DNA from: Cellulomonas sp. S1-8
GTDB lineage: Bacteria; Actinomycetota; Actinomycetes; Actinomycetales; Cellulomonadaceae
NCBI RefSeq assembly: GCF_026184235.1
Contig: NZ_CP110806.1
Coordinates: 3,844,001 to 3,908,000 of the forward strand
DNA: 64,000 nucleotides
Direction: 5' to 3'
Positions 63,779 through 64,000 of this stretch are shown here, piece after piece (positions within the stretch are counted from its first letter, which is position 1; every line of letters begins with the position of its first letter). The notes under the pieces were generated by a model that was not told the DNA's origin, made no database searches, and worked only from the letters and a program-made list of their open reading frames with translations. The translations under genes and the position numbers were made by a program.

Positions 63779-64000
63779 TCAGCCCCCGACGAGGGCGCAG
63801 CGGTCCTCGTCGGGCGACGCGGGACCGGTGGCGCGCGCGAGCAGCGTGCGCAGGACGTCGCGCTCCTGCGGGGCCAGGCCGTGCAGGACGTCGGCCTCGG
63901 CGGCGGCGATGCGCCCCTCGACGTCGGCGAGCGCGGACCGGCCGGCGGCGGTCGCGGCGATGCGGCGCACGCGGCGGTCGGCGGGGTCGGCGCAGCGCTC
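63779..64000 (-). CDS. MarR-family regulator, C-terminal part (cut by window edge)
   Basis: The last 73 residues of a leftward gene whose start lies beyond the window. DPADRRVRRIAATAAGRSAL is the wing and start of the dimerisation helix of MarR proteins, followed by LAPQERDVLRTLLARA. The DNA-recognition helix is not in the window. It converges on the repeat-protein gene, with 92 bases between stops and no clear terminator. Confidence 0.8.
   Translation of the reverse strand, partial: ERCADPADRRVRRIAATAAGRSALADVEGRIAAAEADVLHGLAPQERDVLRTLLARATGPASPDEDRCALVGG

Overview
The window is about 74% G+C by eye. Codon use is strongly GC-biased, GTG starts and ATGA/GTGA overlaps are common, and there are actinobacterial marker genes (GlnR, WhiB, Crp, PASTA-type penicillin-binding protein). 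Together with a GH48 exocellulase carrying a CBM2 and long Pro-Thr linkers, this points to a cellulolytic actinomycete of the Cellulomonas type. That assignment is an inference from gene content.

Layout. 1-5,009: a MoxR / DUF58 / two VWA proteins / TPR membrane protein operon. 5,095-9,256: HAD phosphatase, an ArsR-like regulator with its own iterated upstream sites, a quinone oxidoreductase, an aldo-keto reductase and a PIG-L deacetylase. 9,280-9,477: an intergenic 47-bp palindromic tandem repeat. 10,074-16,772: leftward housekeeping genes (D-aminoacyl-tRNA deacylase, asparaginase, DUF2516, a VapBC-like pair, FUSC, YgfZ, a nitrobindin-like protein and a 35-residue membrane peptide), interrupted by a small lipoprotein island between two copies of a 63-bp repeat. 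16,865-20,137: a membrane protein, GlnR and NhaA. 20,148-27,852: a block that resembles the Mycobacterium ephE-nth-crp-ridA-whiB4-ponA2 neighbourhood, with an RsiG-like gene between nth and crp. 27,900-27,973: tRNA-Pro(CGG) and its terminator. 28,035-34,250: two NarL-type two-component systems, a DUF2306 protein and a DUF4097 protein. 34,439-46,777: carbohydrate and transport genes (GH48-CBM2, two ABC export modules, a YtrA-type regulator, a Tat-exported GH127-like enzyme with six ricin-type repeats) and a SigK/RskA pair.

46,778-55,806 is an accessory, defence-island-like region. It holds a decayed serine recombinase, a decayed NERD-domain gene, and an intact two-gene module in which a Bell-like helical effector and an NB-ARC/TPR NLR-like protein share an amyloid-signalling-like motif (effector C terminus, NLR N terminus). 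It also holds two linked genes of unknown function, two tiny basic-peptide genes each with a strong ribosome binding site and its own terminator, a lower-GC stretch with a perfect 24-bp palindrome, and an IS3-like transposase scrap.

55,807-60,328: fasciclin lipoprotein, DipZ-like CcdA-thioredoxin protein, an XRE regulator and an SDR. 60,606-63,686: a gene set not familiar to me. It has two exported or membrane-anchored proteins carrying a repeated FWxAGY...ETKARAGQ...LDG module, flanking an amidoligase-like enzyme and a SigE-type ECF sigma factor, with ATGA overlaps through the last three. A MarR-like gene runs off the right edge.

The two most interesting systems are the Bell/NLR pair (48,731-52,082) and the amidoligase / repeat-protein / sigma cassette (60,606-63,686).
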